DNA of 64,000 nt from Deltaproteobacteria bacterium RBG_13_43_22 (GTDB lineage: Bacteria > Desulfobacterota > RBG-13-43-22), in NCBI GenBank assembly GCA_001797675.1, contig MGQB01000031.1:62001-126000 (forward strand), read 5' to 3'. How positions within the stretch are numbered: the stretch's first letter is position 1; each line of letters starts with the position of its first letter. The notes under the pieces are model-generated. The model worked only from the letters and a program-made list of their open reading frames with translations. It did no database searches and was not told the DNA's origin. The position numbers and the translations under genes are program-made. Of the stretch, positions 43,861-53,722 are shown piece after piece.

Positions 43861-43975
43861 ATTTAGGGATTTAGGAATTAAAATATAATTTAGGAATTGA
43901 GGGATTGAGGAATTAAGTACCCTCAATTCCTCAATCCCTCAATTCCTAAATTCCAGAATCCAGTTTCCCGTATCG
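43860..43975. repeat. GGAATTGA-type inverted repeat element
   Basis: The left arm (about 43863-43915) and right arm (about 43920-43955) flank a GTACCC centre. CCAGAATCCAGTTTCCC forms the outer end. It begins at the stop codon of the receiver gene. Confidence 0.82.
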
Positions 43976-43995
43976 GCATTTTTAACGAGGTCTAA

Positions 43996-45015
43996 ATGAT
44001 TAAAGTGTTGGTTGTTGATGATTCGAGCTTCATGAGAAAGTCTCTATCTTATATGCTGAAGACCGATCCGACCATAGAGGTCGTGGACACTGCCGATAAC
44101 GGGGCCGAAGCCTTGCAGAAAGTAAAGGAGCTTCATCCCGACGTGGTGCTTTTGGATATTGCCATGCCCATGATGGACGGACTGACGGCCCTGACCCGCA
44201 TTATGGCTGAATGTCCCACCCCGGTGTTGATATTGAGCGGAGTTGACAAAAAAGATGTCTCGGTTGTGCTTAAATCCCTCCGTCTGGGGGCGGTGGATTA
44301 CATACACAAACCGGCCGGTTCCATTTCCTATGATATCGATGAAATAAGGGACGATATTATAACCAAAGTGCATTTGGCTTCAATAGCCAATGTCAGTATG
44401 ATTGATCTCTGTCTTCCCGAAGAGTCGTATGTGACTGGAAAAACCCCAGGGGCGGCCCGAAAAAGGATTGTCCTTATCGGCGCCTCCACGGGGGGGCCGA
44501 AGGCGACCGCTACCGTCATTTCCGGTATTCCGCAAACGATTTCAGCCGGTATTGTCATTATTCAACATATGAGTAAAGAGTTCACTCCGTATTTTTCAGA
44601 ACAGCTCAAGTTGGAATGCCCTCTAAATATTTCTGAGGCCGAAGACAACGACTTGATAGAACCCGGAAGGGTATTGGTTGCCCCCGGGGGGTTCCAAACG
44701 GGTATTGAAAAGGATGGTATGGTTAAAAGGATAAGACTGAGTAACGGGGCAGAAAAATTGCAATCGATCGATTACACCATGAAATCGGCGGTAAGGGTGT
44801 ATGGCGGGGACATTATCGGTGTTCTCCTAACCGGTATGGGGAGCGATGGAGCAAGAGGGTTAAAGGCCATCAAAGATGCCGGCGGAAGTACGATTGTGGA
44901 GGACGAATCCTCCTGTGTGGTATTCGGAATGCCGAAAGCGGCCATAGACCTTGGATGTGTGGACACCGTGGTGCCCTTACCGGACATAGCGAAAACGATT
45001 ATGAGGATGATGTGA
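43996..45015 (+). CDS. cheB: Chemoreceptor methylesterase CheB
   Basis: A 339-residue REC-methylesterase. The receiver has Asp8-Asp9 and Asp54 (VVLLDIAMPMMDG). The C-terminal esterase has Ser in IGASTGGPKA, His in IIQHMSKEF and Asp in LTGMGSDGARG. It would demethylate the receptor and could deamidate glutamines. A canonical separate cheB is present in addition to the CheB-CheR fusion at 24 kb. No strong ribosome-binding site other than ACGAGG. Confidence 0.95.
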   Translation: MIKVLVVDDSSFMRKSLSYMLKTDPTIEVVDTADNGAEALQKVKELHPDVVLLDIAMPMMDGLTALTRIMAECPTPVLILSGVDKKDVSVVLKSLRLGAVDYIHKPAGSISYDIDEIRDDIITKVHLASIANVSMIDLCLPEESYVTGKTPGAARKRIVLIGASTGGPKATATVISGIPQTISAGIVIIQHMSKEFTPYFSEQLKLECPLNISEAEDNDLIEPGRVLVAPGGFQTGIEKDGMVKRIRLSNGAEKLQSIDYTMKSAVRVYGGDIIGVLLTGMGSDGARGLKAIKDAGGSTIVEDESSCVVFGMPKAAIDLGCVDTVVPLPDIAKTIMRMM

Positions 45016-45019
45016 AGAA

Positions 45020-45145
45020 GCAATTGCGGATTTCGGATTTCCGATTTCGGAATTCAAAGTCAAAAACATTTCAATTGGGGATTTCGGAATTCGGAAAAAT
45101 GCAATACGTAGTATTTCCGGGTTTTCATTCCGCAATCCGCAATCA
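45020..45145. repeat. ATTTCGGAATT-type inverted repeat
   Basis: Left units GCGGATTTCGGATTTCCG are at about 45026-45052 and 45075-45098 (GGGATTTCGGAATTCGG). Right units CATTCCGCAATCCGCAATC are at about 45126-45145. It lies between cheB and cheA. Confidence 0.65.
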
Positions 45146-45157
45146 ACAAGAGGGATT

Positions 45158-47119
45158 ATGTCTGACATAGAAAAATTAGATTTGTCCATGTTCACCGAAG
45201 AATACCTTTCGGACGCCAAGGAAGGTTTTCAGGAAGCAAACAACGCCCTTCTTGCACTGGAGAAGGACTATACCCGGACAGAACATCTGGATAACGTGTT
45301 AAGGACGTTTCATACCTTAAAAAGCTCTTCAAATATGTTGAATTTTTTGGATGTCAGTGGATTTTCACACCAATGTGAAGATTTCATGGATCGATTGCGC
45401 AAAAGGGAGATCCCCATCAATAAGGATACGGTGGATTTTCTCTTTGAAATCACTGATACGTTAGAGGCCATGGTCAAGGAAAGGACAGGGAAAGGCGCGG
45501 ACAATGAGTTATCCGGGGTTATCATCGATCGAGTGGAAGCCGTCAAACAAAAGATGGAGCACTTTGAATCAAAGGAAATGCTTTCACGACAGGGTGTTAT
45601 CGTTATTGATGAAAATGGTACGATTGAAGCCTTTAACCCTGATGCTGAACGATTATTCCAATACCCCGCCGCCGAGATCATGGGACAGAACGTGAACTTG
45701 CTCATGCCTGAGCCTTCTCAGGAACATCATGAGGTCATTGTCAGTCAATACCTCAAAACAGGAAAGGCCGGAGCGATAGGTGCAGGTGATCTTTTACACG
45801 GTCTTCGCCGGGACGGAACGTCCTTTCCCATGGAATTGGCAATAACTGATATTTGGGTAGGAGAGAAGCACTTATTAGTCGAGATTGTAAAAGATATGTC
45901 CATTTACGAGATAAAGAGTCAGGCCACCAAGGCCATCGAAAAGATACAAACCGTCAAGATACACGTCGACCTCATCGATGCCCTTTTTAATCTGGTCGGC
46001 GAACTGATTATAACCCGGAACCGACTTAATAATATTTTTTCGGAAGTATTTACCAAGGAACTGAAGAAGGTAATGATTTCCATGAACCATATCATCACTG
46101 AACTTCAGGAGAAGGTTTCTTCGGCACGGATGGTGCCCGTGGAGGAAATCTTTCAAAAATTTCCCAGAATGGTCCGGGATATCGCCCTGGCTATGCATAA
46201 GGAGGTAGAACTGATTACCGAGGGTAGTGAGACGGAACTGGATAAAACCGTGCTGGATGAAATCGGGGAGCCATTGATTCATTTGCTCCGTAACGCGGTT
46301 GGTCACGGAATAGAACCGCCCGGGATCCGCGAGTCTAAGGGAAAAGGAAGAATCGGCACCATTAAACTCATTGCCCAAAGGACCGAAAACCAGATCCTTA
46401 TTGAGGTGGAGGATGACGGAGCAGGGATTGATGTAGAAGCCATAAGGGAGATAGCGCAAAGGAAAGGCTATCTAAGCAGCGAAGAAGCCAAAACAATGCA
46501 GGAAAAGGATGCCCTGGCCATGCTGTTTAAACCGGGGTTCAGCAGCACATCGGAAGTCACAGGGCTTTCCGGGAGAGGGGTAGGACTGGATGTGGTCAAA
46601 ACCGCCACGGAAAAGCTCGGCGGAACCGTGGAAATAGCCGGCCGGAAGGGTGCGGGTACCCGATTTTCCTTAAGCCTTCCTATTGCCCCGGCCATCATGC
46701 AGACCCTCATGGTAGGGGTTGGCCGACACATCTTTGTCATACCCGCGGATATGGTGCTGGAAACAACGGAAGTCAAGCCGGAATATATCAAACAGGTCGG
46801 TGACCGGGACGTGTTCATCCTCCGCAATGAGGTTATTCCCTTCATAAAACTGAAAGATCTGTTGAATATCAACATTGATGAAAAGGATAAAACCCTCGTG
46901 GCCGTCATTATCTACCGGGGCAATAACTTTATTGCCCTGGGTGTGGATGCAGTCATTGACCAGATAGAAAACATCATCAAACCATTGGATACGGTAACTC
47001 AGAAGTTAAAGGGTTTTTCGGGGGGCATTATTTTACCGGATGGCAACGTTGCCCTCCTGCTGGATGTCCCGGGTCTTTTCGGCTTTGAGACCTTTAAAGA
47101 AAAGGGGTATGTGGTGTGA
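45158..47119 (+). CDS. cheA: Chemotaxis histidine kinase CheA with inserted PAS domain
   Basis: 653 residues. The Hpt domain has the phospho-acceptor His52 in LRTFHTLKSS. A PAS domain (about 145-255) replaces the usual CheY-binding P2. The dimerisation helix (VDLIDALFNLVGELIITRNR), ATPase (NAVGHGIEPPG, DDGAGID, GRGVGLDVVK) and CheW-like P5 domain follow. The PAS resembles that of FixL (NLLMPEPSQEHHE, LRRDGTSFPMELAI), but the position of the FixL heme histidine appears to be glycine, so heme binding is doubtful. PAS inside CheA suggests a second, direct sensory input. Confidence 0.94.
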   Translation: MSDIEKLDLSMFTEEYLSDAKEGFQEANNALLALEKDYTRTEHLDNVLRTFHTLKSSSNMLNFLDVSGFSHQCEDFMDRLRKREIPINKDTVDFLFEITDTLEAMVKERTGKGADNELSGVIIDRVEAVKQKMEHFESKEMLSRQGVIVIDENGTIEAFNPDAERLFQYPAAEIMGQNVNLLMPEPSQEHHEVIVSQYLKTGKAGAIGAGDLLHGLRRDGTSFPMELAITDIWVGEKHLLVEIVKDMSIYEIKSQATKAIEKIQTVKIHVDLIDALFNLVGELIITRNRLNNIFSEVFTKELKKVMISMNHIITELQEKVSSARMVPVEEIFQKFPRMVRDIALAMHKEVELITEGSETELDKTVLDEIGEPLIHLLRNAVGHGIEPPGIRESKGKGRIGTIKLIAQRTENQILIEVEDDGAGIDVEAIREIAQRKGYLSSEEAKTMQEKDALAMLFKPGFSSTSEVTGLSGRGVGLDVVKTATEKLGGTVEIAGRKGAGTRFSLSLPIAPAIMQTLMVGVGRHIFVIPADMVLETTEVKPEYIKQVGDRDVFILRNEVIPFIKLKDLLNINIDEKDKTLVAVIIYRGNNFIALGVDAVIDQIENIIKPLDTVTQKLKGFSGGIILPDGNVALLLDVPGLFGFETFKEKGYVV

Positions 47120-47127
47120 GGGGAGGA

Positions 47128-47262
47128 ACTTAAATTAAATTAAAAATTGAGGAATTGAGGAATTTAGGGATTAAAAAATAGGGAAATTAAATACCATCAA
47201 TTCCTAAATTCCTCAATTCCTAAATTGAGAATTAAGAATCCAGAATCTGGAACTGTGAATCA
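47128..47262. repeat. GGAATTGA-type inverted repeat element
   Basis: The left arm (about 47144-47180) and right arm (about 47198-47228) surround an ATACCA centre, with AATCCAGAATCTGG at the outer right end. It lies between cheA and cheC. Confidence 0.8.
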
Positions 47263-47287
47263 TTAAATCATTCAAGGAGACAGCGGC

Positions 47288-47926
47288 ATGAAAGAAGAAA
47301 AAATTTCTGAAGAGATTAAAGATTATTTAGAGGAAATGGTGAATATCGGCGCGGGGAACGCGGCCGGGGCCCTGGAGGAAATCCTGAAATACAGGTTTGA
47401 TATGGTTCTCCCCTTGGTCCACATTCTGCCGCCCCATAAAGCCTTTTCGGCCATTGGTGAACCTTCCAAGCCTGTGGTAGGCGTAAAGATGAATATGATA
47501 GGCGATGTCAAGGGTGAACTGTTTTTTATGATTCCTCGCAACCAGTTAGATTATGTTCTGGAATTAGCACAATCCTCAATAGGCCTGGAACAAAAGAAAG
47601 GCTCCGACCCGGACCTCTCCATTATAGTGGAGATCGGCAATATCCTGGCCGGTGTGTACCTTACCGCTATTCACGATTTCTGCCATTTAAATATCTATCA
47701 TACCGTCCCGCTATTAGCGGTAGACATGGTCCAGTCCCTCATGGATGAAACCATCGCCCGTTTAGGAGTCACCGCCAGAATACTCATTATCATTGTCAAT
47801 AAATTTTCTTCAACCCTGCAGAACGAAAAAGCCATTGATACGTTCCTGATTATGATTCCCTCTAAAGGTTCCGATCAGGTTCTTATGGATTCGATCAGGG
47901 AGGCAAAGAGGTCTCTTGGCAGATAA
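47288..47926 (+). CDS. cheC: CheY-phosphate phosphatase CheC
   Basis: 212 residues with the two-fold CheC pattern. EMVNIGAGNAAGAL near the N-terminus and VEIGNILAGVYLTAI in the second half each hold the catalytic Glu and Asn. It removes phosphate from CheY and binds CheD. AAGGAGA precedes the ATG. The end overlaps the start of cheD by 11 bases, supporting coupled translation of the CheC-CheD complex. Confidence 0.93.
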   Translation: MKEEKISEEIKDYLEEMVNIGAGNAAGALEEILKYRFDMVLPLVHILPPHKAFSAIGEPSKPVVGVKMNMIGDVKGELFFMIPRNQLDYVLELAQSSIGLEQKKGSDPDLSIIVEIGNILAGVYLTAIHDFCHLNIYHTVPLLAVDMVQSLMDETIARLGVTARILIIIVNKFSSTLQNEKAIDTFLIMIPSKGSDQVLMDSIREAKRSLGR

Positions 47927-48560
47927 AAAGACCATGATCATTGTCGGAGAAGGAGTGGTGAGCAGGTCTCCGGCCGTATTTTCATCGGTCGGGCTTGGTT
48001 CCTGCGTCGTGGTCACCCTTTATGATACTAAACGAGGCATCGGAGGATTGGCACATATCATGTTACCCGGTAACCGCCGAAGGACGACTAACCCACTTGG
48101 TGATGAAAGGGGACGAGAGACGAGTGAAGAGAAACGAATAAAAAGCCAAAGATTCGAAACCTCCCTGCCTGAAGTTACCTCTACGTTCCTGTCGAGCAGG
48201 GGGGGCAGCGGTCTTAATGGCCCGGCAACGGCAGGAGATCATACCTCTCTGAAAGACGTTTACCACTATGCGGATACCGCTGTTGTGGCCCTTTTAAAGG
48301 AAATGATAAAAAAGGGGGCCTGTCTCCCGGATATGGTGGCCAAGATCGCCGGCGGGGCAAAAATGTTTGCCGATGGTGAACATTATGAAAAGTCCATCGG
48401 TGGCCGGAATGTAAAGAGCATAAAACAAATCTTAAAAAATGAACAGATTCCCATCGTCGGTGAAGATACCGGGGCCGACCACGGAAGAAATGTCGACTTT
48501 CATCTGGATTCGGGCCGGGTGATGGTCAGCACCCTCGGGGGAAGGGATAGGGAGATATAA
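47916..48560 (+). CDS. cheD: Chemoreceptor glutamine deamidase CheD with an unusual insertion
   Basis: The catalytic Cys lies in SSVGLGSCVVVTLYD and the His in GGLAHIMLPG, followed after a gap by YHYADTAVVALLKEM, KIAGGAKMF and the C-terminal GRVMVSTLGG. CheD is usually about 160 residues; this one is 214. The excess is a basic, low-complexity segment of some 50-60 residues (about 50-110) placed just after the active-site His. The start is TTG at 47916, inside cheC. Confidence 0.92.
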   Translation: MADKKTMIIVGEGVVSRSPAVFSSVGLGSCVVVTLYDTKRGIGGLAHIMLPGNRRRTTNPLGDERGRETSEEKRIKSQRFETSLPEVTSTFLSSRGGSGLNGPATAGDHTSLKDVYHYADTAVVALLKEMIKKGACLPDMVAKIAGGAKMFADGEHYEKSIGGRNVKSIKQILKNEQIPIVGEDTGADHGRNVDFHLDSGRVMVSTLGGRDREI

Positions 48561-48563
48561 AAT

Positions 48564-48660
48564 TAATACTAGATTGAGGAATTGAGGGATTGAGGAATTG
48601 CGAATTGAGGAATTGTCTGCCGTCAATTCCTAAATCCCTAAATCCCTAAATTCCTAAATT
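48564..48660. repeat. GGAATTGA-type inverted repeat element
   Basis: The left arm (about 48573-48616) and right arm (about 48624-48660) surround a CTGCCG centre. It lies between cheD and the PAS/Kai-partner gene. Confidence 0.8.
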
Positions 48661-48661
48661 A

Positions 48662-48698
48662 TCGTAACCTTTGACCCGACGAAATACGAGGAAGCATG
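48662..48698 (+). promoter_or_regulatory. Leader shared by two PAS genes, copy 1
   Basis: A 37-base segment ending in the start codon matches 51661-51697 at 34 positions. It includes CCCGACGAAATACGAGG with the ribosome-binding site. The match continues into the PAS coding region, so this is a duplicated 5' end. Confidence 0.7.
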
Positions 48699-49637
48699 GA
48701 ATCAACAGATACCTTAATTCAGGACCGGATACAATACCTCCGGGAACATACTGATTTTATATCCGCCGTCTTTGACAGCCTGGTCGGGTATGCCATCATC
48801 GCGGCTGATTTCGACGGCAATATCATTGCCTATAACCAAGGGGCGCATTACATCTACGGATATGCCCCTGAAGAAGTCATAGGCCGGAAAAACATAGAGA
48901 TATTCTTCCCGGAAGAATTTATCAAAGAAGGAAGCCTGGAGCGTATTATTTCTGAACTGATCGGCATAGGGCGGGTTTCCTATGAAGGGGAAAAGGTCAG
49001 GAAAGACGGCACGAGATTCCCTGCCCATATCCTCTTTACCATGACCAAGGACAAAAACGGTCAAATCGTCGGTTTTGTGGAAATCGTGCAGGACCTTACC
49101 GAGCAAAAACAGGCGGAAGAAATAACCCTCCAGGCACGGGAGAACGCAGAACGCGTAGAACGGCTGGAGAAGGAATTGCATTCCCTGGCCGCACTTTCTT
49201 CCCTTCCCCAAACCGGCGTGACCGCCAGGATGTACGGTTTGGTAACCCTGATCGAGGGTTTTCCCGATACCTTCCGCAATCTGGTGGACCGCTATGAAGA
49301 GCTGATGGATCTGGCCCTGGAGCAGCAGACCTACAAAGTAAAGCATGATATATCCGGGCGCCTCGGTGCTATGGCTGAAACGCTGGGTTTTTACAAGGCA
49401 GGACCTCGCGATGTGGTGGATATCCACACCGCTGCCCTGAAGGAGAATACCCGGAAGGCCCCGACCATCGAGAAGAAAAAGGCCTATACCGGGGAAGGAT
49501 GGCTCATGGTCCTTGAACTGATGGGACATCTGGCGTCGTTCTACCGCAACCGGGCGCTAAGCACGGGCGTCCTTCCAAATCAAAAAATGGAAAGCATAGA
49601 CGAAGATACCAATACAAAGGGGGTAGGAAATGGATAA
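48696..49637 (+). CDS. PAS protein with KaiC-associated helical domain
   Basis: A 313-residue protein. The PAS domain (about 20-140; [20 protein letters not shown]) is followed by a helical region (about 150-300) with [48 protein letters not shown] and [17 protein letters not shown]. This second part recurs in proteins encoded beside kaiB and kaiC in many bacteria; its activity is unknown to me. The end overlaps kaiB by 8 bases. It probably passes a signal to or from the Kai ATPase. Confidence 0.8.
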   Translation: MESTDTLIQDRIQYLREHTDFISAVFDSLVGYAIIAADFDGNIIAYNQGAHYIYGYAPEEVIGRKNIEIFFPEEFIKEGSLERIISELIGIGRVSYEGEKVRKDGTRFPAHILFTMTKDKNGQIVGFVEIVQDLTEQKQAEEITLQARENAERVERLEKELHSLAALSSLPQTGVTARMYGLVTLIEGFPDTFRNLVDRYEELMDLALEQQTYKVKHDISGRLGAMAETLGFYKAGPRDVVDIHTAALKENTRKAPTIEKKKAYTGEGWLMVLELMGHLASFYRNRALSTGVLPNQKMESIDEDTNTKGVGNG

Positions 49638-49938
49638 GTTCAAGTTACGGTTGTACGTCACCGGGAAAACACCAAAATCCGAGCGGGCAATCGCCAACCT
49701 GAAGGAGATTTGCGAAAAGGAGCTGAAAGGTCTCTATGAGCTTCAGATCATAGACGTCCTGGAACATCCCCAACTTGCAGAAGACGAGAAGATTCTGGCC
49801 ACACCGACCCTGATCAAGGACCTGCCTCCGCCCCTTAAGCGGATTATCGGCGATTTGTCTAACTCGGAGAAGGTCCTGCTCGGGCTTGATCTTTCACCCT
49901 GTTCGAGCCCCAATGACCGTAAGGAGGACCAATCATGA
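49630..49938 (+). CDS. kaiB: KaiB family protein
   Basis: 102 residues matching Kai[60 protein letters not shown]. The KTP and ATPTL motifs of the thioredoxin-like and fold-switched states are present. In cyanobacteria KaiB binds phosphorylated KaiC and recruits clock outputs; in other bacteria the pair often acts in stress or redox signalling. It overlaps both neighbours, so the three genes are one translationally coupled unit. Confidence 0.93.
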   Translation: MDKFKLRLYVTGKTPKSERAIANLKEICEKELKGLYELQIIDVLEHPQLAEDEKILATPTLIKDLPPPLKRIIGDLSNSEKVLLGLDLSPCSSPNDRKEDQS

Positions 49939-51449
49939 ACGAGCTCAGCGAACATATAGGCATTGAAAAGACAGAAACAGGCATTGAAGGATTCGATTTG
50001 ATCAGTGAGGGGGGACTGCCGAAAGGGCGCACCACCCTGATTGCCGGCACCTCAGGCAGCGCCAAGACGGTCTTTGCCGTTCAGTTTCTTGCCGAAGGGA
50101 TCATCAAAAAGGGTGAGCCGGGGGTTTTTGTCACCTTTGAGGAGCCGCCCAAGGATATCCGAAAGAATGTCATCTCCCTGGGCTGGGATGTGGCCAAGTG
50201 GGAGCTGGAAGGGAAATGGGCCTTTGTGGATGCCTCTCCCGTAGTGGGAGAAGACCATGTCATTGCCGGAGAATATGACCTCGGGGCGTTGCTGGCGCGT
50301 ATCGAACATGCCGTTCACAAGATTGACGCCAGGCGGATCAGTATGGATTCCCTCGGGTCGATCTTCGGGAGGTTCAGCGAAGCCGGTATGGTGCGCAGCG
50401 AGCTCTTCAAAATTGCCGCCGCCGTGAAACAAATGGGCGTCACGGCCATCATCACGGCCGAGCGTACCCAGGAGTATGGAGATATCGCCCGGTTCGGCAT
50501 CGAGGAGTTTGTCGCCGACAACGTGATCATCCTGCGCAATGTCCTGGAGGCGGAAAAACGCCGACGGACCATGGAGATCCTCAAATTCCGCGGCACCAGC
50601 CACCAGAAGGGGGAGTACCCGTTTACCGTGATCAAGAACGTCGGCATCGTTGCCATACCACTGTCAGGGATTGAACTGAAACAGCGTTCTTCCACCGTCC
50701 GCATCAGCTCCGGAAATCCCGAGCTGGACAAGATGTGCGGCGGCGGCTTTTTCCGGGACTCCATTATTCTGGTATCCGGCGCCACGGGCTGCGGGAAAAC
50801 CATGCTCTCGGCCGGGTTTGCAGCCGAAGCCGCGAAAAACCAGCAGAAGGCGCTGCTATTGGCCTTCGAGGAAAGCCGGGAGCAGCTTTTTCGCAATGCC
50901 AGCGGCTGGGGTATCGACTTTGAACAGATGGAGAATGACGGTATCCTGAAGGTGGTCTGCCGCTACCCGGAAGCGGAAGGACTGGAGGACCATCTGATCA
51001 TTATCAAGAGCATCATCCGGGACTTCAAACCCCACCGGGTGATCGTGGATTCCCTCTCGGCCCTGGAGCGCGTCTCCACCATAAAAGGATTCCGGGAATT
51101 TGTCATCGCTCTCACCTCCTTCATCAAACATCAGGAGATTGCCGGACTCTTCACCTCGACCACCGGCGAACTCATGGGAGGCACGTCGGTGACGGAAGCG
51201 CACATTTCAACCATTACCGATACCATCATCCTGCTTAGGTACGTAGAGATGTTCGGAGAAATGCGCCGGGGGATCACGGCGCTTAAGATGCGGGGCTCCA
51301 TGCACGACAAGGATATCCGGGAGTTCAACATTGACGGTAACGGCATGCACATCGGCAAGTCGTTCAGCAATGTCACCGGGATACTCTCGGGCCACCCTGT
51401 TTTTTCCTCATCGGAGGAAGTAGATCGTGTGAAAGACCTTTTTAAATGA
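49935..51449 (+). CDS. kaiC: KaiC family double-domain ATPase/autokinase
   Basis: 504 residues with two RecA-like halves: Walker A GTSGSAKT at 38-45 and GATGCGKT at 282-289. Catalytic glutamates lie in TFEEPPKD and AFEESREQ. The CII phosphorylation region is conserved ([11 protein letters not shown]): Thr420, Ser425 and Thr426 correspond to T426, S431 and T432 of Synechococcus KaiC. Autophosphorylation is therefore plausible. No kaiA is in the window, so any rhythm would be hourglass-like or driven by other inputs. It starts with a four-base overlap with kaiB. Confidence 0.94.
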   Translation: MNELSEHIGIEKTETGIEGFDLISEGGLPKGRTTLIAGTSGSAKTVFAVQFLAEGIIKKGEPGVFVTFEEPPKDIRKNVISLGWDVAKWELEGKWAFVDASPVVGEDHVIAGEYDLGALLARIEHAVHKIDARRISMDSLGSIFGRFSEAGMVRSELFKIAAAVKQMGVTAIITAERTQEYGDIARFGIEEFVADNVIILRNVLEAEKRRRTMEILKFRGTSHQKGEYPFTVIKNVGIVAIPLSGIELKQRSSTVRISSGNPELDKMCGGGFFRDSIILVSGATGCGKTMLSAGFAAEAAKNQQKALLLAFEESREQLFRNASGWGIDFEQMENDGILKVVCRYPEAEGLEDHLIIIKSIIRDFKPHRVIVDSLSALERVSTIKGFREFVIALTSFIKHQEIAGLFTSTTGELMGGTSVTEAHISTITDTIILLRYVEMFGEMRRGITALKMRGSMHDKDIREFNIDGNGMHIGKSFSNVTGILSGHPVFSSSEEVDRVKDLFK

Positions 51450-51451
51450 TT

Positions 51452-51645
51452 TAAATTAAGGAATTGAGGGATTGAAGTTCAAATTTAGGAATTTAGGAAT
51501 TGAGGAATTGAGGAATTGATGGATTGAGGGATTGAGGGACCTGCGATCAGCAGGGGGATTGAGGGATTAAAAAATAGGGGAATTAAGTACCATCAATTCC
51601 TAAATTCCCCTGCTGATCGCAGGTCCCACAATTTCAGAATCCAGA
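51452..51645. repeat. GGAATTGA-type inverted repeat with mirrored GC-rich inserts
   Basis: The left arm (51456-51570) carries the insert GACCTGCGATCAGCAGGGG (51538-51556). The right arm (51590-51645) carries its reverse complement at 51606-51627. The two inserts match at 21 of 22 bases and sit at mirrored places around a GTACCA centre. Confidence 0.85.
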
Positions 51646-51694
51646 ATCAAGAATCTAATACCGTAACCTGTGACCCGACGAAATACGAGGCAGC

Positions 51695-53707
51695 ATGAAA
51701 TCAAATGATAACCTAATTCAGGACCGGATACATTACCTCAGGGCAAACACCGATTTTGTATCCACCATCTTTGACAACCTGGTTGGGTATGCCATCGTTG
51801 CCGCCGATTTCGACGGCAACATCATTGCCTATAATGAAGGGGCGCATCAGATTTTTGGGCTAAACCCGGGTGAGGTGATCGGCAAGAAACTCATCGAGGA
51901 TTTTTTTCCGGATGAGTTTAAGCGGTCGGGAGGAATTGAACATATCAACTCAGAACTTCTCGAAAAGGGGCGGTTTACCTTTGAGGGTGAGATGCTCAGG
52001 AAAGATCGATCGAGATTCCCTGCCCATGCAGTCTTTACACTGACCAGGGACAAGGAAGGTCAAATCGTCGGTTTTGTGAAAATAGTTCAGGACCTATCAA
52101 AGCAAAAGCAGGCGGAAGAACTCCTCAATGCCAACGAAGCCCGATTTCGGCTGATCATCGATAGCAATGCCACTGCCATGTTGATCGTAGATGAGGAGGG
52201 CATCATCAATTTTGTAAATCCAGCCGCAGAAAACCTGTTTGGTCGGAAGAAGGAAGAATTAATTGGAAGTTCCTTCGGATTTCCCACTGTCGCGGGAGAG
52301 AAGGCAGAGATTGATATTGTCCGTTCCTCCGATTATGGAACCGCTGTGGCTGAAATGCACATTACGAAATTGGATTGGAAGGGGAAGCCGTCTTATCTGG
52401 CATCACTTTTTGATATCACGGCTATAAAGGCGGGAAGTGAAGCCTCGAAGAGAGCAAACGAAGAGCTATTGAGACTTAATACCATGAAAACGCAATTCAT
52501 TTCTGTGGCTTCCCATGAACTTCGGACCCCCCTGACGTCCATTAAAAATGCGGTTGACATCATAATTTCGAAAAAAGCCGGAGAGCTGACGGCCAACCAG
52601 GAGCGCTTTCTGGGCATGGCGTCCCGGAATATCAACCGCGTGACCGCCATGATTAACGATTTGCTTGATTTAACCAAATTAGAGTCCAAGAGAACGGAAC
52701 TTCATTTGTCGGAGGTGAATGTGGTCATCATTCTTCAACAGTTGTTGGAGACATTCAACCCTCAAGCTGCTGGTAAATCCGTGGCGCTGGAATTGGAATA
52801 TCCCAAGGACCTGCCAACGGTCTATGGGGATCAACAGCGGGTGGAACAGATTTTTTATAACCTTGTAGGGAATGCCCTGAAATTTACCCCGGAGGGGGGG
52901 AGGGTGACGGTGAGCGCGAGGATTGCAGGCGCAGCTTTGGAAGGTGTGCACGACTATCTTGCACAAACCAAAGGAAGCGGAAGCGCCCTGTCGCAATGGC
53001 TCGAACTCAGTGTAACCGATACAGGAATAGGAATATTGCCGGAGGATCAAAAGCACATATTCGAACCTTTTTATCAGGTGGAAGACAACCTGATGATGGC
53101 CGCCAAAGGAACAGGATTAGGTCTGGCCATCACCAAAGAACTAATAGAGGCCCTGGGCGGAAAGATTTCGGTAAAGAGTAAAAGGGGCCAGGGAAGCCGT
53201 TTTTCCTTCATGCTTCCGGCTTATTCTCCACATTCCGTTGAAGTTACCGCGCTGGAAAAGATGGCGCTCATTCACCCCAATTCTCCAGTCTTTTCATTGC
53301 TGGAAGTAAATTTTGTTCAGGAAGTGATGAAAAGTCTGAATTGTCAAGCCCGCGACGATGTTGAACAACTGCATGAGCGAATAGTTGGCGTTATCCGTAA
53401 AGTGGTCCACCGGGACGGCGATCGTATTATCGTTAAGCCGATTTCTGGCGGACTGGTAATCCTACTGGACAAAACGACCAAAGAAAAGGCTGTGATTGTC
53501 CGCAAAAAGATTGAAGGGGCTTTTTCCAGGCATCCCTTTTTCTTTGAGGGCCGATCAATATCCGTTCCCACCGTATCGGAACCGGTAGCCTTCCCGGAGG
53601 ATGGAGTGACCCTGGAAGAACTATTGTCGGCAGTGAAGAAGCCGAAGGTTGATTATGAAATCCCAACCGAATACCCGGCAGATGGTGCCGACGCAACTTC
53701 AAAATAA
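51695..53707 (+). CDS. PAS-PAS histidine kinase with degenerate GGDEF-like tail
   Basis: 670 residues, no membrane segment. PAS1 (about 20-140) is a close paralogue of the PAS at 48696. PAS2 is at about 145-245, HisKA has His274 in SVASHELRTPLTS, and the ATPase domain (about 370-520) has NLVGNALKFTPEGG, DTGIGI and GTGLGLAITK. The last 130 residues (RDGDRIIVKPISGGLVILL, FPEDGVTLEELL) have the strand pattern of a GGDEF domain without the catalytic motif. It sits after kaiC and before a receiver gene, its likely partner. Confidence 0.9.
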   Translation: MKSNDNLIQDRIHYLRANTDFVSTIFDNLVGYAIVAADFDGNIIAYNEGAHQIFGLNPGEVIGKKLIEDFFPDEFKRSGGIEHINSELLEKGRFTFEGEMLRKDRSRFPAHAVFTLTRDKEGQIVGFVKIVQDLSKQKQAEELLNANEARFRLIIDSNATAMLIVDEEGIINFVNPAAENLFGRKKEELIGSSFGFPTVAGEKAEIDIVRSSDYGTAVAEMHITKLDWKGKPSYLASLFDITAIKAGSEASKRANEELLRLNTMKTQFISVASHELRTPLTSIKNAVDIIISKKAGELTANQERFLGMASRNINRVTAMINDLLDLTKLESKRTELHLSEVNVVIILQQLLETFNPQAAGKSVALELEYPKDLPTVYGDQQRVEQIFYNLVGNALKFTPEGGRVTVSARIAGAALEGVHDYLAQTKGSGSALSQWLELSVTDTGIGILPEDQKHIFEPFYQVEDNLMMAAKGTGLGLAITKELIEALGGKISVKSKRGQGSRFSFMLPAYSPHSVEVTALEKMALIHPNSPVFSLLEVNFVQEVMKSLNCQARDDVEQLHERIVGVIRKVVHRDGDRIIVKPISGGLVILLDKTTKEKAVIVRKKIEGAFSRHPFFFEGRSISVPTVSEPVAFPEDGVTLEELLSAVKKPKVDYEIPTEYPADGADATSK

Positions 53708-53722
53708 AAAGGAGGGTGAAGC

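Noticed and set aside
49630-51449. Complete circadian clock
   Set aside because: kaiA is absent, and sasA or rpaA orthologues cannot be claimed from sequence alone.
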